A stretch of DNA of 64,000 bases, taken from contig NZ_SCSK01000010.1 of assembly GCF_004297875.1 (NCBI RefSeq), forward strand, positions 59,598 to 123,597. The letters run 5' to 3'. Position numbers and translations under genes: made by a program. This document shows positions 46,108-55,998 of this stretch, one piece after another. How positions within the stretch are numbered: the first letter of the stretch is position 1; every line of letters begins with the position of its first letter. The DNA is from Pandoraea sp. (GTDB taxonomy: Bacteria > Pseudomonadota > Gammaproteobacteria > Burkholderiales > Burkholderiaceae). Under the pieces are notes generated by a model, which ran no database searches, was not told the DNA's origin, and was given only the letters and a program-made list of their open reading frames with translations.

Positions 46108-47150
46108 CAGCGGCTGCGCTTGGTGTCGCCCACGCCGTCGGGCACATCGAGACCGGCTTCGGCGTGGCGGGCGTGCTCGTCATACGCCTCGACGATCCGG
46201 GCGACCAGCGGGTGGCGCACGACGTCGACGCTCGAGAAGCGCGTCATCGCAATGCCGCGGACGTTCTTCAGAATGTGCTGGGCTTCCATCAGGCCGCTTT
46301 TGTGGCCGCGCGGCAGATCGACCTGCGAGGTGTCTCCGGTGACGACGGCCTTGCTGCCGAAACCAATCCGTGTGAGGAACATTTTCATCTGTTCCGGCGT
46401 GGTATTTTGCGCTTCATCCAAAATAATGAAGGCGTGATTCAGGGTGCGACCCCGCATGTAGGCCAGTGGCGCGATCTCGATCATTTGCCGCTCGAACATC
46501 TTCTGGGTCTTGTCGAAGCCGAGCAGGTCGTACAGGGCATCGTACAGCGGCCGCAGATAGGGGTCGACCTTCTGGGCCAGATCGCCGGGCAGGAAACCCA
46601 ACCGCTCGCCGGCTTCGACCGCCGGCCGGGTCAGGACGATGCGCTTGACCGCGTCGCGCTCGAGCGCATCGACCGCACAGGCGACCGCCAGATAGGTCTT
46701 GCCGGTGCCGGCCGGGCCAATCCCGAAGGTTACGTCGTGCGACAGGATCTGCTTGAGATACTCGCGTTGCGTCGGCGTGCGCCCGTGCAGGTCGGCGCGC
46801 CGCGTGTGCAGGACCGGAGAGTCGGCCTCGTCGAGATCGCCGCTCACGAACGGGTTGTCGTCGGCGCCCAGGCGAATCGCCGGGCGTTTTCCCTGGCGGG
46901 TTTCCACCAGGCCCAACTGGATATCGTCGACCGTGAGCGGGTCCGACGCGCGGTTATAGAAAACCTCGAGCACCTGGACGGTTGCCGCGGCCGCCTCGCC
47001 GCGCACCGTAAAGCGGTGGCCGCGCCGGTTGATCGCGACGTCGAGCGCCTGCTCGATCTGGCGCAGATTTTCATCGAGCGGCCCGCACAGATTGGCCAGT
47101 CGCTTGTTGTCGTCCCGTGGCGCGGTAAATTCGTGGGTGGGCGCTTTCAA
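46107..47150 (-). CDS. ybeZ: PhoH-like ATPase (YbeZ)
   Basis: A 347-aa PhoH-family P-loop ATPase. The Walker A site [12 protein letters not shown] and the Walker B-like [23 protein letters not shown] are clear, as is [18 protein letters not shown]. It interacts with YbeY and may act as an RNA helicase partner in known systems. The start is a TTG at 47150, reading [14 protein letters not shown]; no in-frame ATG lies upstream at a useful place, so it may be weakly translated. Thirty-nine bp downstream of miaB. Confidence 0.95.
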   Translation of the reverse strand: MKAPTHEFTAPRDDNKRLANLCGPLDENLRQIEQALDVAINRRGHRFTVRGEAAAATVQVLEVFYNRASDPLTVDDIQLGLVETRQGKRPAIRLGADDNPFVSGDLDEADSPVLHTRRADLHGRTPTQREYLKQILSHDVTFGIGPAGTGKTYLAVACAVDALERDAVKRIVLTRPAVEAGERLGFLPGDLAQKVDPYLRPLYDALYDLLGFDKTQKMFERQMIEIAPLAYMRGRTLNHAFIILDEAQNTTPEQMKMFLTRIGFGSKAVVTGDTSQVDLPRGHKSGLMEAQHILKNVRGIAMTRFSSVDVVRHPLVARIVEAYDEHARHAEAGLDVPDGVGDTKRSR

Positions 47151-47189
47151 GATATTTTTGTCGGGGGCAGCGGTGTGATGGGGAGGGGG

Positions 47190-48536
47190 TCAGGGCCTGG
47201 CGGCGATTTCACCGCGCAACGAGTGCGGAAACGCCTGGGTGATGGTGACATCGATCATCTGGCCCGGCAGCCGCGCACGCTCGTCGGCTGGCGCGGGGAA
47301 GTTGACCACCCGGTTGTTTTCGGTACGGCCCTGCATTTCCTGTGCGTCCTTGCGCGAGACGCCTTCAACCAGGATGCGTTGGGTGCTGCCGACCATCGCC
47401 TGGCTGATGCGCTGCACGTTTTCCTCGATGGTAGCCTGCAGCGTCTGCAAGCGGCGCAGTTTGACCTCGCGTGGCGTGTCGTCCTCGAGATTGGCGGCCG
47501 GCGTGCCCGGCCGCGGGCTGTAGATGAACGAGAAGCTGGTGTCGTAGCCGATCTCTTCGACCAGCGCCATCAGTTTGTCGAAATCGGCCTCGGTCTCGCC
47601 CGGAAACCCGACGATAAAGTCGGATGACATCGACATTGCGGGACGGAGTTGCCGCAGACGGCGGATGATCGATTTGTATTCGAGCACGGTATAGCCGCGT
47701 TTCATGGCCGAGAGAATGCGATCGGCGCCATGCTGCACCGGCAGGTGCAAATGATTCACCAGCTTGGGCACCTTGGCGTAGGTCTCGATCAGTCGTGACA
47801 AGAATTCCTTCGGGTGGCTGGTCGTGTAGCGAATCCGCTCGATGCCGGGAATCTCCGCCACGTATTCGATGAGCAGCGCGAAATCGGCAATCTCGCGCTG
47901 GCCCATCGCGCCGCGATAGGCATTGACGTTCTGGCCGAGCAGCGTGACTTCGCGCACGCCCTGGTCGGCGAGGCCGGCGACTTCGGTCAGGACGTCGTCG
48001 AACGGGCGCGAAACCTCTTCGCCGCGGGTATATGGCACAACGCAATAGCTGCAATATTTACTGCAGCCTTCCATAATCGACACGAAAGCGGTGGCGCCTT
48101 CCACCTTGGCTGGCGGCAAATGGTCGAATTTTTCGATTTCCGGGAAGGAAATGTCGACCTGCGCGAGACCCAGCGCCCGGCGTTTGGCCATCATCTCCGG
48201 CAGCCGATGCAGCGTTTGCGGGCCGAATACGATATCGACATAGGGGGCGCGCTGCACAATGGCGGCACCCTCCTGGCTGGCAACGCAGCCGCCGACGCCG
48301 ATCAGCAGATCCGGCTTTGCTTCCTTGAGCGCGCGTACCCGGCCGAGATCGGAAAACACCTTTTCCTGGGCTTTTTCGCGCACCGAGCAGGTATTGAAAA
48401 GAATGACGTCCGCATCCTCGGGATTGTCGGTTTTTTCGATGCCCTCGGCCGCATCGAGTACGTCGACCATCTTGTCGGAATCGTACTCATTCATCTGACA
48501 GCCGAATGTCTTGATGTAAAGCTTCTTTTTTGCCAT
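47190..48536 (-). CDS. miaB: tRNA-2-methylthio-N6-dimethylallyladenosine synthase
   Basis: A 448-aa radical SAM methylthiotransferase acting on A37 of tRNAs. The radical SAM cluster CSKYCSYC (Cys158, 162, 165) and the N-terminal UPF0004 cluster Cys13, Cys50 and Cys84 are all present. A C-terminal TRAM domain ends with the [14 protein letters not shown] segment. It heads the miaB-ybeZ-ybeY-chaC series. Confidence 0.97.
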   Translation of the reverse strand: MAKKKLYIKTFGCQMNEYDSDKMVDVLDAAEGIEKTDNPEDADVILFNTCSVREKAQEKVFSDLGRVRALKEAKPDLLIGVGGCVASQEGAAIVQRAPYVDIVFGPQTLHRLPEMMAKRRALGLAQVDISFPEIEKFDHLPPAKVEGATAFVSIMEGCSKYCSYCVVPYTRGEEVSRPFDDVLTEVAGLADQGVREVTLLGQNVNAYRGAMGQREIADFALLIEYVAEIPGIERIRYTTSHPKEFLSRLIETYAKVPKLVNHLHLPVQHGADRILSAMKRGYTVLEYKSIIRRLRQLRPAMSMSSDFIVGFPGETEADFDKLMALVEEIGYDTSFSFIYSPRPGTPAANLEDDTPREVKLRRLQTLQATIEENVQRISQAMVGSTQRILVEGVSRKDAQEMQGRTENNRVVNFPAPADERARLPGQMIDVTITQAFPHSLRGEIAARP

Positions 48537-48692
48537 TTCGAGCGCCGATCGCAGTGGTTGACCTGGGGGCGTTTGGGAGAAAACTCAGGGGATGGCCGCA
48601 GACTACACGGGCCGCGAGCCGCCGACACGCGCTGGCAAAATGCCGGCAGCGAGATCGGGGGCGCGTCAAGCCCGATATTATAGCCGGTCGGA

Positions 48693-49586
48693 CTAGCGGT
48701 TGCTTTTCATCGCGCTGACTGCGACGCGGATATTGTGCTGGAACAACTGCAGATAGGTGACGGCTTCCTGGGTCTGCGAGAGCGCATCCGCGTATAGCTT
48801 GCCGCTGACTTTCAGGTGTGCGTCGCGGGCGACCCGCTCGACGACCTGCGGGTTGGTGGTGTTTTCCGCAAAGATTGCCTGAGTGCCGAGGTAGCGAAGC
48901 TTACGTGCCAGACGGCCGATTTCCCAGGCGCTGAGTTCGCGGGTGCGTGTCGGGCTGGGCGGCGTGATGAACCGGATGTCGAAGCGCTCGCCAAGATATC
49001 CGAAGTCGTCATGGGCGGTGAAAATGACCCGGCGCGTCGGCGGGATCGGCGCCAACTGCTTATGGGCCCAGGTGACCAGATCGTCGAGCGCCAATGTGTA
49101 ATTGAGCGCCCGCTCGCTGTAATACGCCCGCCCGGCCGGGTCGGCGGCGATCAGCGCGTCGCGAATGCGCGATACCACGGTTTTGACCAGCACGGGGTCC
49201 TGGAATACGTTGGGATCGGGCACCAGTTTGCCGTGCTCCCGGATCATGCGGGGTCTGATGCCTTCGGTGACGACTGCGATGGGGCCTTGATAGTGACTGA
49301 TTGCCCGCAGGTGCGGCAACCAGTTTTCCAGCCCGAGCCCGTTGACGAGCAGCAGGCGCGCGTGGTCCAGCTTGTCGGCGTCGGCAGGCGTGGGCTGGTA
49401 GGTGCGGCTGTCGCGGTCCGGGCCGACCAGCGTGCTCACCTCGACGCGATCGCCGCCGACGTTATGCACGATGTCGCCGAGAATGCTGAAGCTCGCCACC
49501 ACCGGGAGTTTGCTGTCCTGGGCGTGGGCGAGGCTGGTCAGCATGGCCAGACAGGCCACCAGCCAGGGCTTCAGAAAACGCTGCAT
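48693..49586 (-). CDS. ZnuA/TroA-family periplasmic binding protein, degenerate metal site
   Basis: A 297-aa protein with a signal peptide (cut near AHA-QDS) and the cluster-9 solute-binding fold: VASFSILGDIVHNVGGDRVEVSTLVGPD, YQPTPADADKL, VNGLGLENWL. Of the usual metal ligands, His in TAHDDFGY (His192) and Asp in LYADALS (Asp267) are kept. The first His, in the DAHVYQPTP context, is Arg61 here, and the second, in DPHAWQ, is Asn126 (DPNVFQ). No permease or ATPase gene is adjacent. It could bind another metal, another ligand, or be a relic. The ATG has a good AAGGAGA site. Confidence 0.85.
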   Translation of the reverse strand: MQRFLKPWLVACLAMLTSLAHAQDSKLPVVASFSILGDIVHNVGGDRVEVSTLVGPDRDSRTYQPTPADADKLDHARLLLVNGLGLENWLPHLRAISHYQGPIAVVTEGIRPRMIREHGKLVPDPNVFQDPVLVKTVVSRIRDALIAADPAGRAYYSERALNYTLALDDLVTWAHKQLAPIPPTRRVIFTAHDDFGYLGERFDIRFITPPSPTRTRELSAWEIGRLARKLRYLGTQAIFAENTTNPQVVERVARDAHLKVSGKLYADALSQTQEAVTYLQLFQHNIRVAVSAMKSNR

Positions 49587-50762
49587 CTTGCTCTCCTTGT
49601 CAATCCTGATGCACTGCCGTCCCGTGTGCCTGCCGGCGCCCGGCCAGGCCCCGGGTCGTCGGGGCACCTGCCGGCGCCCATTGTCGGCAACGGGAGGGCG
49701 GGGGGCGTGACCATGCAGCCGCGGAGCGGGCTTCGATTGGTCAAAGCATGACAGAGTAACACTGCTTGCTGTCGTCTCCGGAAATTGTCGCTGCCATCAA
49801 TGTGTCAAATCAACGCGTCCGTTACCTCGTCCCTGGGTGGCCGGGCGCCACTCCTAGCGGCATAGGCGCCGAGCGCAACGCGTTGTATGTGATTGCGGCT
49901 GATCGGCTGGCAGATCCGATGGGGTCCAGCGTTACCCTTACTCCGGGCGGCACGCGGGTTTTGAGAGCGGCAGGGCTGTCACACCGGGATGTTTAATATG
50001 CAACAAAGTTGCATTTGCGCGCGGATTTCCGTCATCCGGGCCCCGCGCCCGCCGTGTCCGCGCATGCGCGTCCATATCAGGGTTTTGGAGCGTTGCGCCG
50101 GCAACACATTTTTTCTGGCGGGCGTAACATAGTTTGCAATAGGGAGCCGCTGGGCCGGCCGGTCCATGCCATCCGACGAGGAGGTTGCCGATGTCCTGAA
50201 GGTGGTGTTTTTCGCGAAGCAATCGACGTCCCACCGGTCTGATCCGATGTACTCGGTCAGCCCGCGATCAGGCCTCGTTTTTTCTCGGCCGCTACCCATG
50301 CCATGATGATTTCATTCGACTCGATGATCATCGCGCCGAGTGCTTCGATTAAAATCCGGCGCAGTCGAATTCCGACAAACATATTGCATTCCTAAGTGCT
50401 TCGTAGCACTGTAATGTCAAGCCGGCGAACTAACCAAATGACTCGTGCGGCCGGCGCCCAGCCGCTTGCGCCGGAGCGGATTCGACGTGTGTCGCGCTCG
50501 GGCATGCATGCATTTGTAATTTGATGAAAATGCGCGAGACAAGATTTTTTTTTGCGCATATGATGAAGTTAAGTGTTGATTTTTTGCGGCACAAGTTTAA
50601 AGTCAACCTAAAGCGGTTTTCAGTCGTTCATGTGATGGAGTGCAGGTCGAGCAAAGCGTTTGCGGCTAGCGATCTTTTGCGAAACCAATGTATTGCATTC
50701 CGGGTCTATTAGCATGACACGCGCCGCATGCGGCGGGTTACTAAAGAGGCGGGGTGACGTAT
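49587..50762. other. Non-coding 1.2-kb region upstream of prkA
   Basis: No convincing gene was found on either strand; the short open frames lack family resemblance and ribosome sites. The first half is GC-rich; the last 250 bp are AT-rich with a T9 run near 50546-50554. It contains the palindrome at 49998-50014. The region may be a remnant of lost genes, or a long regulatory leader for the stress operon. Confidence 0.6.
49998..50014. promoter_or_regulatory. 17-bp palindrome, possible regulator binding site
   Basis: ATGCAAC-AAA-GTTGCAT is a perfect 7-3-7 inverted repeat. Its dimensions fit a dimeric repressor site, such as one for a Fur/Zur-like protein. It lies about 410 bp upstream of the binding-protein gene and about 750 bp before prkA, so its target is not clear. 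Confidence 0.4.
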
Positions 50763-52685
50763 ATGGATATTTTCAGCCATTACACGACGCGTTTCGAAGC
50801 TCGCAGAGAGGAGGAATTCACCATCCAGGAATACCTCGAGATCTGCAAGAAAGACCCTACGGCTTACGCGACTTCGGCCGAGCGCATGCTCAAGGCGATC
50901 GGTGAGCCCGAGCTGGTGGATACACATCACGATCCCCGCCTGTCGCGCATTTTCTCGAACAAGATCATCAAGATCTACCCGGCTTTCCGGGACTTCTACG
51001 GCATGGAGGATACGATCGAGCAGATCGTATCGTTCTTCAAGCACGCCGCGCAGGGGCTCGAGGAGCGCAAGCAGATCCTGTACTTGCTCGGGCCGCCGGG
51101 AGGTGGCAAGTCCTCGCTGGCGGAAAAGCTCAAGGCGCTGATGGAGGAAATCCCCATCTACGCGCTGAAGGGCTCGCCGGTGCATGAGTCGCCCCTGGGT
51201 CTTTTCTCCGCCGCCGAGGATGCCAAGATCCTCGAGGAAGACTATGGGATTCCGTCGCGGTACCTGAACACGATCGCGTCGCCATGGGCGGTCAAGCGGT
51301 TGCACGAGTTCAATGGCGACATCACGCAGTTCCGGGTCGTGAAGCTGCGTCCGTCGGTGCTGGCCCAACTGTCGATCGCCAAGACCGAACCCGGCGACGA
51401 GAACAACCAGGATATCTCCGCGCTGGTCGGCAAGGTCGATATTCGCAAGCTCGAGGACTTCCCGCAGGATGACCCGGACGCCTACTCGTATTCCGGCGGC
51501 CTGTGTCTGGCCAATCGCGGTTTGCTCGAATTCGTCGAAATGTTCAAGGCGCCGATCAAGGTGTTGCACCCGCTGCTTACGGCGACCCAGGAAGGCAACT
51601 ACAAGGGCACGGAGGGCTTTGGTGCGATTCCGTTCGACGGGATCGTGCTGGCGCACTCCAACGAAGCGGAGTGGCAGGCGTTCAAGAGCAACCGCAACAA
51701 CGAGGCGTTTCTCGATCGGATCTACATCGTCAAGGTGCCGTACTGCCTGCGCGTGACGGATGAAGTCAAGATCTACGAGAAGCTGGTTAAGAACAGTTCG
51801 CTGGCCAACGCACCGCGTGCGCCCAATGTGCTGAAGATGATGGCTCAGTTCGCTGTGCTAACGCGCCTGAAGGAGCCGGAGAATTCGAACCTGTTCTCGA
51901 AGATGCGCGTGTATGACGGCGAAAACCTCAAGGACATCGATCCAAAGGCGAAATCGTATCAGGAGTATCGCGATTACGCGGGCGTCGACGAGGGCATGAC
52001 CGGACTGTCGACACGGTTTGCCTTCAAGGTCCTGTCCAAGGTCTTCAATTTCGACAACACCGAGGTCGCTGCCAATCCGGTGCATCTGCTCTATGTGCTC
52101 GAGCAGCAGATCGAGCGGGAGCAATATGCGCCCGAGATCGAGAAGCGCTACCTGGCATACATCAAGGAGTACCTGACCGCGCCATTCGTCGAATTCATCG
52201 GCAAGGAGATTCAGACCGCCTATCTGGAGTCGTATTCCGAATATGGCCAGAATATCTTCGACCGATACGTGAATTTCGCCGACCTGTGGATTCAGGACCA
52301 GGAATACCGCGATCCGAATACCGGTGAGATTCTCGATCGCACGGCGCTCAACGACGAGCTCGAGAAAGTGGAGAAGCCGGCGGGCATCACCAACCCAAAG
52401 GATTTCCGCAACGAAATCGTCAACTTCGTACTGCGGGCACGAGCGAACAATGCCGGCAAGAATCCCTTGTGGACCAGCTACGAGAAACTGCGCGCGGTGA
52501 TCGAAAAGCGCATGTTCTCGACCACCGAGGATTTGCTGCCGGTGATTTCCTTCAATGCGAAGTCGTCCAAGGAAGATCAGGAAAAGCACGCCAACTTTGT
52601 CAATCGCATGGTTGAGAAAGGGTACACGCCCAAGCAGGTTCGCCTGTTGGTCGAATGGTACCTGCGCGTACGAAAATCCTCCTGA
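50763..52685 (+). CDS. prkA: PrkA/YeaG-type serine protein kinase
   Basis: A 640-aa protein with an AAA-type P-loop GPPGGGKSSLAEKL (about 110-123), the family N-terminus FEARREEEFTIQEYL, and the C-terminal PrkA kinase-like domain. YeaG of E. coli (644 aa) phosphorylates protein substrates under nitrogen and other stress. The frame extends to a GTG at 50754, but the ATG at 50763 reads MDIFSHY as in relatives. It heads prkA-yeaH-spoVR, usually under stationary-phase control; no sigma site could be firmly identified in the leader. Confidence 0.95.
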   Translation: MDIFSHYTTRFEARREEEFTIQEYLEICKKDPTAYATSAERMLKAIGEPELVDTHHDPRLSRIFSNKIIKIYPAFRDFYGMEDTIEQIVSFFKHAAQGLEERKQILYLLGPPGGGKSSLAEKLKALMEEIPIYALKGSPVHESPLGLFSAAEDAKILEEDYGIPSRYLNTIASPWAVKRLHEFNGDITQFRVVKLRPSVLAQLSIAKTEPGDENNQDISALVGKVDIRKLEDFPQDDPDAYSYSGGLCLANRGLLEFVEMFKAPIKVLHPLLTATQEGNYKGTEGFGAIPFDGIVLAHSNEAEWQAFKSNRNNEAFLDRIYIVKVPYCLRVTDEVKIYEKLVKNSSLANAPRAPNVLKMMAQFAVLTRLKEPENSNLFSKMRVYDGENLKDIDPKAKSYQEYRDYAGVDEGMTGLSTRFAFKVLSKVFNFDNTEVAANPVHLLYVLEQQIEREQYAPEIEKRYLAYIKEYLTAPFVEFIGKEIQTAYLESYSEYGQNIFDRYVNFADLWIQDQEYRDPNTGEILDRTALNDELEKVEKPAGITNPKDFRNEIVNFVLRARANNAGKNPLWTSYEKLRAVIEKRMFSTTEDLLPVISFNAKSSKEDQEKHANFVNRMVEKGYTPKQVRLLVEWYLRVRKSS

Positions 52686-52709
52686 CGACTGCGCCATGCC
52701 GAGGAAACT

Positions 52710-53972
52710 ATGTCCGCAATACTGGATCGGCGGGAAAACGGCAAGAACAAGAGTGCCATCAATCAGCAACGCTTCATCCGACGCTACCGCGAGCAAATCA
52801 AGCGCGCGGTAGCGAAGGCTGTGGCCGGGCGCAAGATCACCGATGTCGACAGCAGCGGGCAGGTCTCCATTCCGGTGAAGGACATCTCGGAGCCAATGTT
52901 CCATCACGGCCAGGGCGGGCGGCGCGAGATGGTGCACCCAGGCAACCGGGAATTCGTTGTCGGCGACAATTTCGAGCGGCCGCCACCGCAGGGTGGCGGC
53001 AACGGCAGCCGGGCGAGCGACTCCGGCGAGGGTGAGGACGACTTCGTCTTCACGCTCTCGCGCGAGGAATTCCTCAAGTTTTTCTTCGAGGACATGGCGC
53101 TGCCTGACCTGGTCAAGCGCCGGCTCGCGCAGATTCCGGAATTCCGCAAGGTGCGTGCCGGTTACTCGATCGACGGCACGCCGTCCAATCTGAGCGTCAT
53201 CCGCACCATGCGCAGCTCGATCGGGCGGCGCATTGCCCTGTCGGCACCGTATCGCAAGCGCCTGCGCGAAGTGGAGGAGGCATATCTTGCCGCCGTGGCC
53301 GAAGCCGGCGGCGAGTCGGAAAAAGCACAGTCCCTGTTGCGCGAAATGACGCGCCTGCGCATGCGCCTGGAGGGCATTCCTTATATCGAGAAGCTCGACC
53401 TGCGCTATGCCAACCGCATTCTTCAGCCGCGCCCGCAGGCTCAGGCCGTGATGTTTTGCCTGATGGACGTGTCGGGCTCGATGGATCAGAGCCGCAAGGA
53501 TCTGGCCAAGCGATTCTTCATGTTGCTGTACCTGTTTCTGCGGCATCACTACGAGCGCATCGACCTGGTGTTGATTCGGCATCACACGACCGCCAAGGAA
53601 GTCGACGAAGACGATTTCTTCTATGCGCGCGAATCGGGTGGCACGGTGGTCTCCAGCGCGTTGAAGCTGATGCTCGAAGTCATCCATGACCGATATCCCG
53701 TCAGCGAATGGAATATCTATGGCGCACAGGTCTCGGACGGCGACAACTGGGACGGCGACTCGCCGATCTGTCGGGAGCTGTTGCACGATTCGATCATGCC
53801 GCTGGTGCAATATTTCGCCTACGTCGAGGTGGCGAGCGTCGAGCCGCAGAACCTTTGGAACGAATACCTGGCGGTCAAGGAGGCCTACCCGAATTTCGCA
53901 ATGCAGCGCATCATGGAAGCTGCCGAAATCTATCCCGTATTGCACGACCTGTTCAGGAAAAAGGCGACCTAG
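52710..53972 (+). CDS. yeaH: YeaH/DUF444 VWA-like protein
   Basis: A 420-aa protein with the family start LDRRENGKNKSAINQQRFIRRYREQIK and a von Willebrand A-like metal site FCLMDVSGSMDQS (about 250-262). A central basic/glycine-rich segment GGGNGSRA precedes it. YeaH always accompanies YeaG and is needed for its action; the molecular role is not fully settled. It lies 24 bp after prkA. Confidence 0.95.
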   Translation: MSAILDRRENGKNKSAINQQRFIRRYREQIKRAVAKAVAGRKITDVDSSGQVSIPVKDISEPMFHHGQGGRREMVHPGNREFVVGDNFERPPPQGGGNGSRASDSGEGEDDFVFTLSREEFLKFFFEDMALPDLVKRRLAQIPEFRKVRAGYSIDGTPSNLSVIRTMRSSIGRRIALSAPYRKRLREVEEAYLAAVAEAGGESEKAQSLLREMTRLRMRLEGIPYIEKLDLRYANRILQPRPQAQAVMFCLMDVSGSMDQSRKDLAKRFFMLLYLFLRHHYERIDLVLIRHHTTAKEVDEDDFFYARESGGTVVSSALKLMLEVIHDRYPVSEWNIYGAQVSDGDNWDGDSPICRELLHDSIMPLVQYFAYVEVASVEPQNLWNEYLAVKEAYPNFAMQRIMEAAEIYPVLHDLFRKKAT

Positions 53973-54023
53973 TCAACTGTGTCGCTTGCTGGCAGCCGAC
54001 GACTCACGCACGGATGCATCATC

Positions 54024-55565
54024 ATGGCCTATCTATCGACCGGTTCGGAATGGACCTTTGAACTGATTCAGCGCTATGAAAGCGAAATTGCGCGCATTGC
54101 CGCCAATTTCGGGCTGGATACCTACCCCAATCAAATCGAGATCATCACGGCCGAGCAAATGCTCGACGCCTACGCCACGGTAGGTTTGCCGGTCGGTTAC
54201 CACCATTGGTCGTTCGGCAAGCATTTCCTGGCGTCGGAACGGGGCTACAAGCGCGGCCAAATGGGGCTCGCCTACGAGATCGTCATCAACTCGAATCCGT
54301 GCATCGCCTATCTGATGGAGGAGAACTCCATGACCATGCAGGCGCTGACGATTGCGCATGCGTGCTACGGGCATAATTCCTTTTTCAAGGGCAACTATCT
54401 GTTCCGCGCCTGGACCAGTGCCGACGCAATCATCGACTATCTGCTGTTCGCTCGCAATTACATCGCCGAATGCGAGCAGCGGCACGGCGAACAGGAAGTC
54501 GAGTTGCTGCTCGATTCCTGCCATGCCCTGATGAATTACGGGGTCGATCGCTACAAGCGTCCGAAGCGGCTCTCGCTGGCGCAGGAGCAGGCGCGCCAGA
54601 AAGAGCGCGAGAATTATCTGCAGACGCAGATCAACGATTTGTGGCGCACCTTGCCCACGGCCATTCACGACGACGATGAACTCGACGGCGAAGGCGCAGA
54701 AGGCGAGGAACCGACATTTCCTCCCGAGCCTCAGGAAAACCTGCTGTACTTCATCGAGAAGAACGCACCTCGGCTGGCTCCCTGGCAGCGCGAGATCGTG
54801 CGCATCGTGCGCAAGCTCGGGCAGTATTTCTATCCGCAGCGCCAGACCAAGGTGATGAACGAGGGTTGGGCCTCGTTTTGGCATTACACCATCATGAACC
54901 AGCTATACGAGGAAAAGCTGATTACCGATAGCTCCATGATGGAGTTTCTGCATGCGCACACCAACGTCATCTATCAGCCGCCGTATGACAGCCCATACTA
55001 CAGCGGGCTTAACCCTTACACGCTCGGCTTCGCCATCTTCCGCGACCTGCGCCGCATGTGCGAGCATCCGACCGACGAGGACCGCCGCTGGGCGCCCGAC
55101 GTGGCAGGCAGCGACTGGCATAAGACGCTCGACTTCGCCATGCGTAACTTCAAGGACGAAAGTTTCATACTGCAGTTCCTGTCGCCGCAGGTGATTCGCG
55201 ATCTGAAGCTTTTTTCGATGCTCGACGATGATCGCGACAGCCGGCTGCGCGTGACGGCCATTCACGACGACTCGGGCTATCGCGCCATTCGCGAGATGCT
55301 GGCCGAGCAATACAATCTGAGCAACCTGGAACCGAACGTGCAGGTGGCCTCGGTCGACCTGCATGGTGACCGGTCGTTGACGCTGCGGCACGTTCAACAT
55401 GATCGGCGACCGCTCGATCAAAGCTGCGAAGACGTGATGAAGCATGTCGCGCGTTTGTGGGGTTTTACGGTGCGGCTCGAAACGGTGTTCGACGATGGAC
55501 GCAGCGAAATGGCGTTCGAGACCAGGGTGGAGCGGCCGCGTCGCCGCTACAGCCTGACGCCTTGA
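54024..55565 (+). CDS. SpoVR-family protein (YcgB-like)
   Basis: A 513-aa SpoVR family protein. Conserved blocks include YPNQIEIITAEQMLDAY, GLPVGYHHWSFGKHF, LMEENSMTMQALTIAHACYGHNSFFK, and MNEGWASFWHYTIMN. E. coli YcgB is 510 aa. The family is found in non-sporulating bacteria together with yeaG/yeaH and is induced in stationary phase, with unknown activity. The ATG at 54024 fits relatives; the longer frame from 53979 adds unrelated residues. Confidence 0.94.
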   Translation: MAYLSTGSEWTFELIQRYESEIARIAANFGLDTYPNQIEIITAEQMLDAYATVGLPVGYHHWSFGKHFLASERGYKRGQMGLAYEIVINSNPCIAYLMEENSMTMQALTIAHACYGHNSFFKGNYLFRAWTSADAIIDYLLFARNYIAECEQRHGEQEVELLLDSCHALMNYGVDRYKRPKRLSLAQEQARQKERENYLQTQINDLWRTLPTAIHDDDELDGEGAEGEEPTFPPEPQENLLYFIEKNAPRLAPWQREIVRIVRKLGQYFYPQRQTKVMNEGWASFWHYTIMNQLYEEKLITDSSMMEFLHAHTNVIYQPPYDSPYYSGLNPYTLGFAIFRDLRRMCEHPTDEDRRWAPDVAGSDWHKTLDFAMRNFKDESFILQFLSPQVIRDLKLFSMLDDDRDSRLRVTAIHDDSGYRAIREMLAEQYNLSNLEPNVQVASVDLHGDRSLTLRHVQHDRRPLDQSCEDVMKHVARLWGFTVRLETVFDDGRSEMAFETRVERPRRRYSLTP

Positions 55566-55575
55566 GATAGCGATC

Positions 55576-55980
55576 ATGAGACTGCAGATTCTGGGCATCG
55601 ACCATGTCGTCCTGAGAGTGTACGACATGGCCCGCATGCGGGCTTTCTATTGCGACGTATTGGGTTGTGTGCTCGAACGCGAGCAGCCTGAACTCGATCT
55701 GGTTCAGTTGCGCGCTGGCGATGCATTGATCGATCTGGTCGACGTGGCCGGCAAGATCGGCAGGCAAGGCGGCCGAGCCCCCCAAGCCGACGGTCGTAAC
55801 ATGGACCACTTCTGCCTGCGCGTTGCGTCATTCGAGGCGACGCAGATTCGCAGTCATTTGGAATCGGCCGGGGTGGAGGTGGGCGATCTGGCTACGCGCT
55901 ACGGCGCCGAAGGCGCGGGACCGTCCCTTTATATCCGCGATCCGGAAGGCAACACGGTGGAGCTCAAGGGCAGTGTCTGA
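55576..55980 (+). CDS. VOC family protein in the prkA cluster
   Basis: A 134-aa VOC protein beginning LGIDHVVLRVYDMARMRAFYCDVLG. Metal-ligand positions are His10 in the first module, DHFCLRV in the second, and Glu in DPEGNTVELKG. It resembles the virulence-associated STM3117-like subgroup by general look, but the substrate is not known. It starts 10 bp after the spoVR-like gene, so it is probably co-transcribed, which is not the case in E. coli. Confidence 0.87.
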   Translation: MRLQILGIDHVVLRVYDMARMRAFYCDVLGCVLEREQPELDLVQLRAGDALIDLVDVAGKIGRQGGRAPQADGRNMDHFCLRVASFEATQIRSHLESAGVEVGDLATRYGAEGAGPSLYIRDPEGNTVELKGSV

Positions 55981-55998
55981 CAGGGCACGCGGCTGGGG

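Noticed and set aside
49766..49996. 76-aa open frame in the gap before prkA
   Set aside because: No ribosome site, no family likeness, and composition like the surrounding non-coding DNA.
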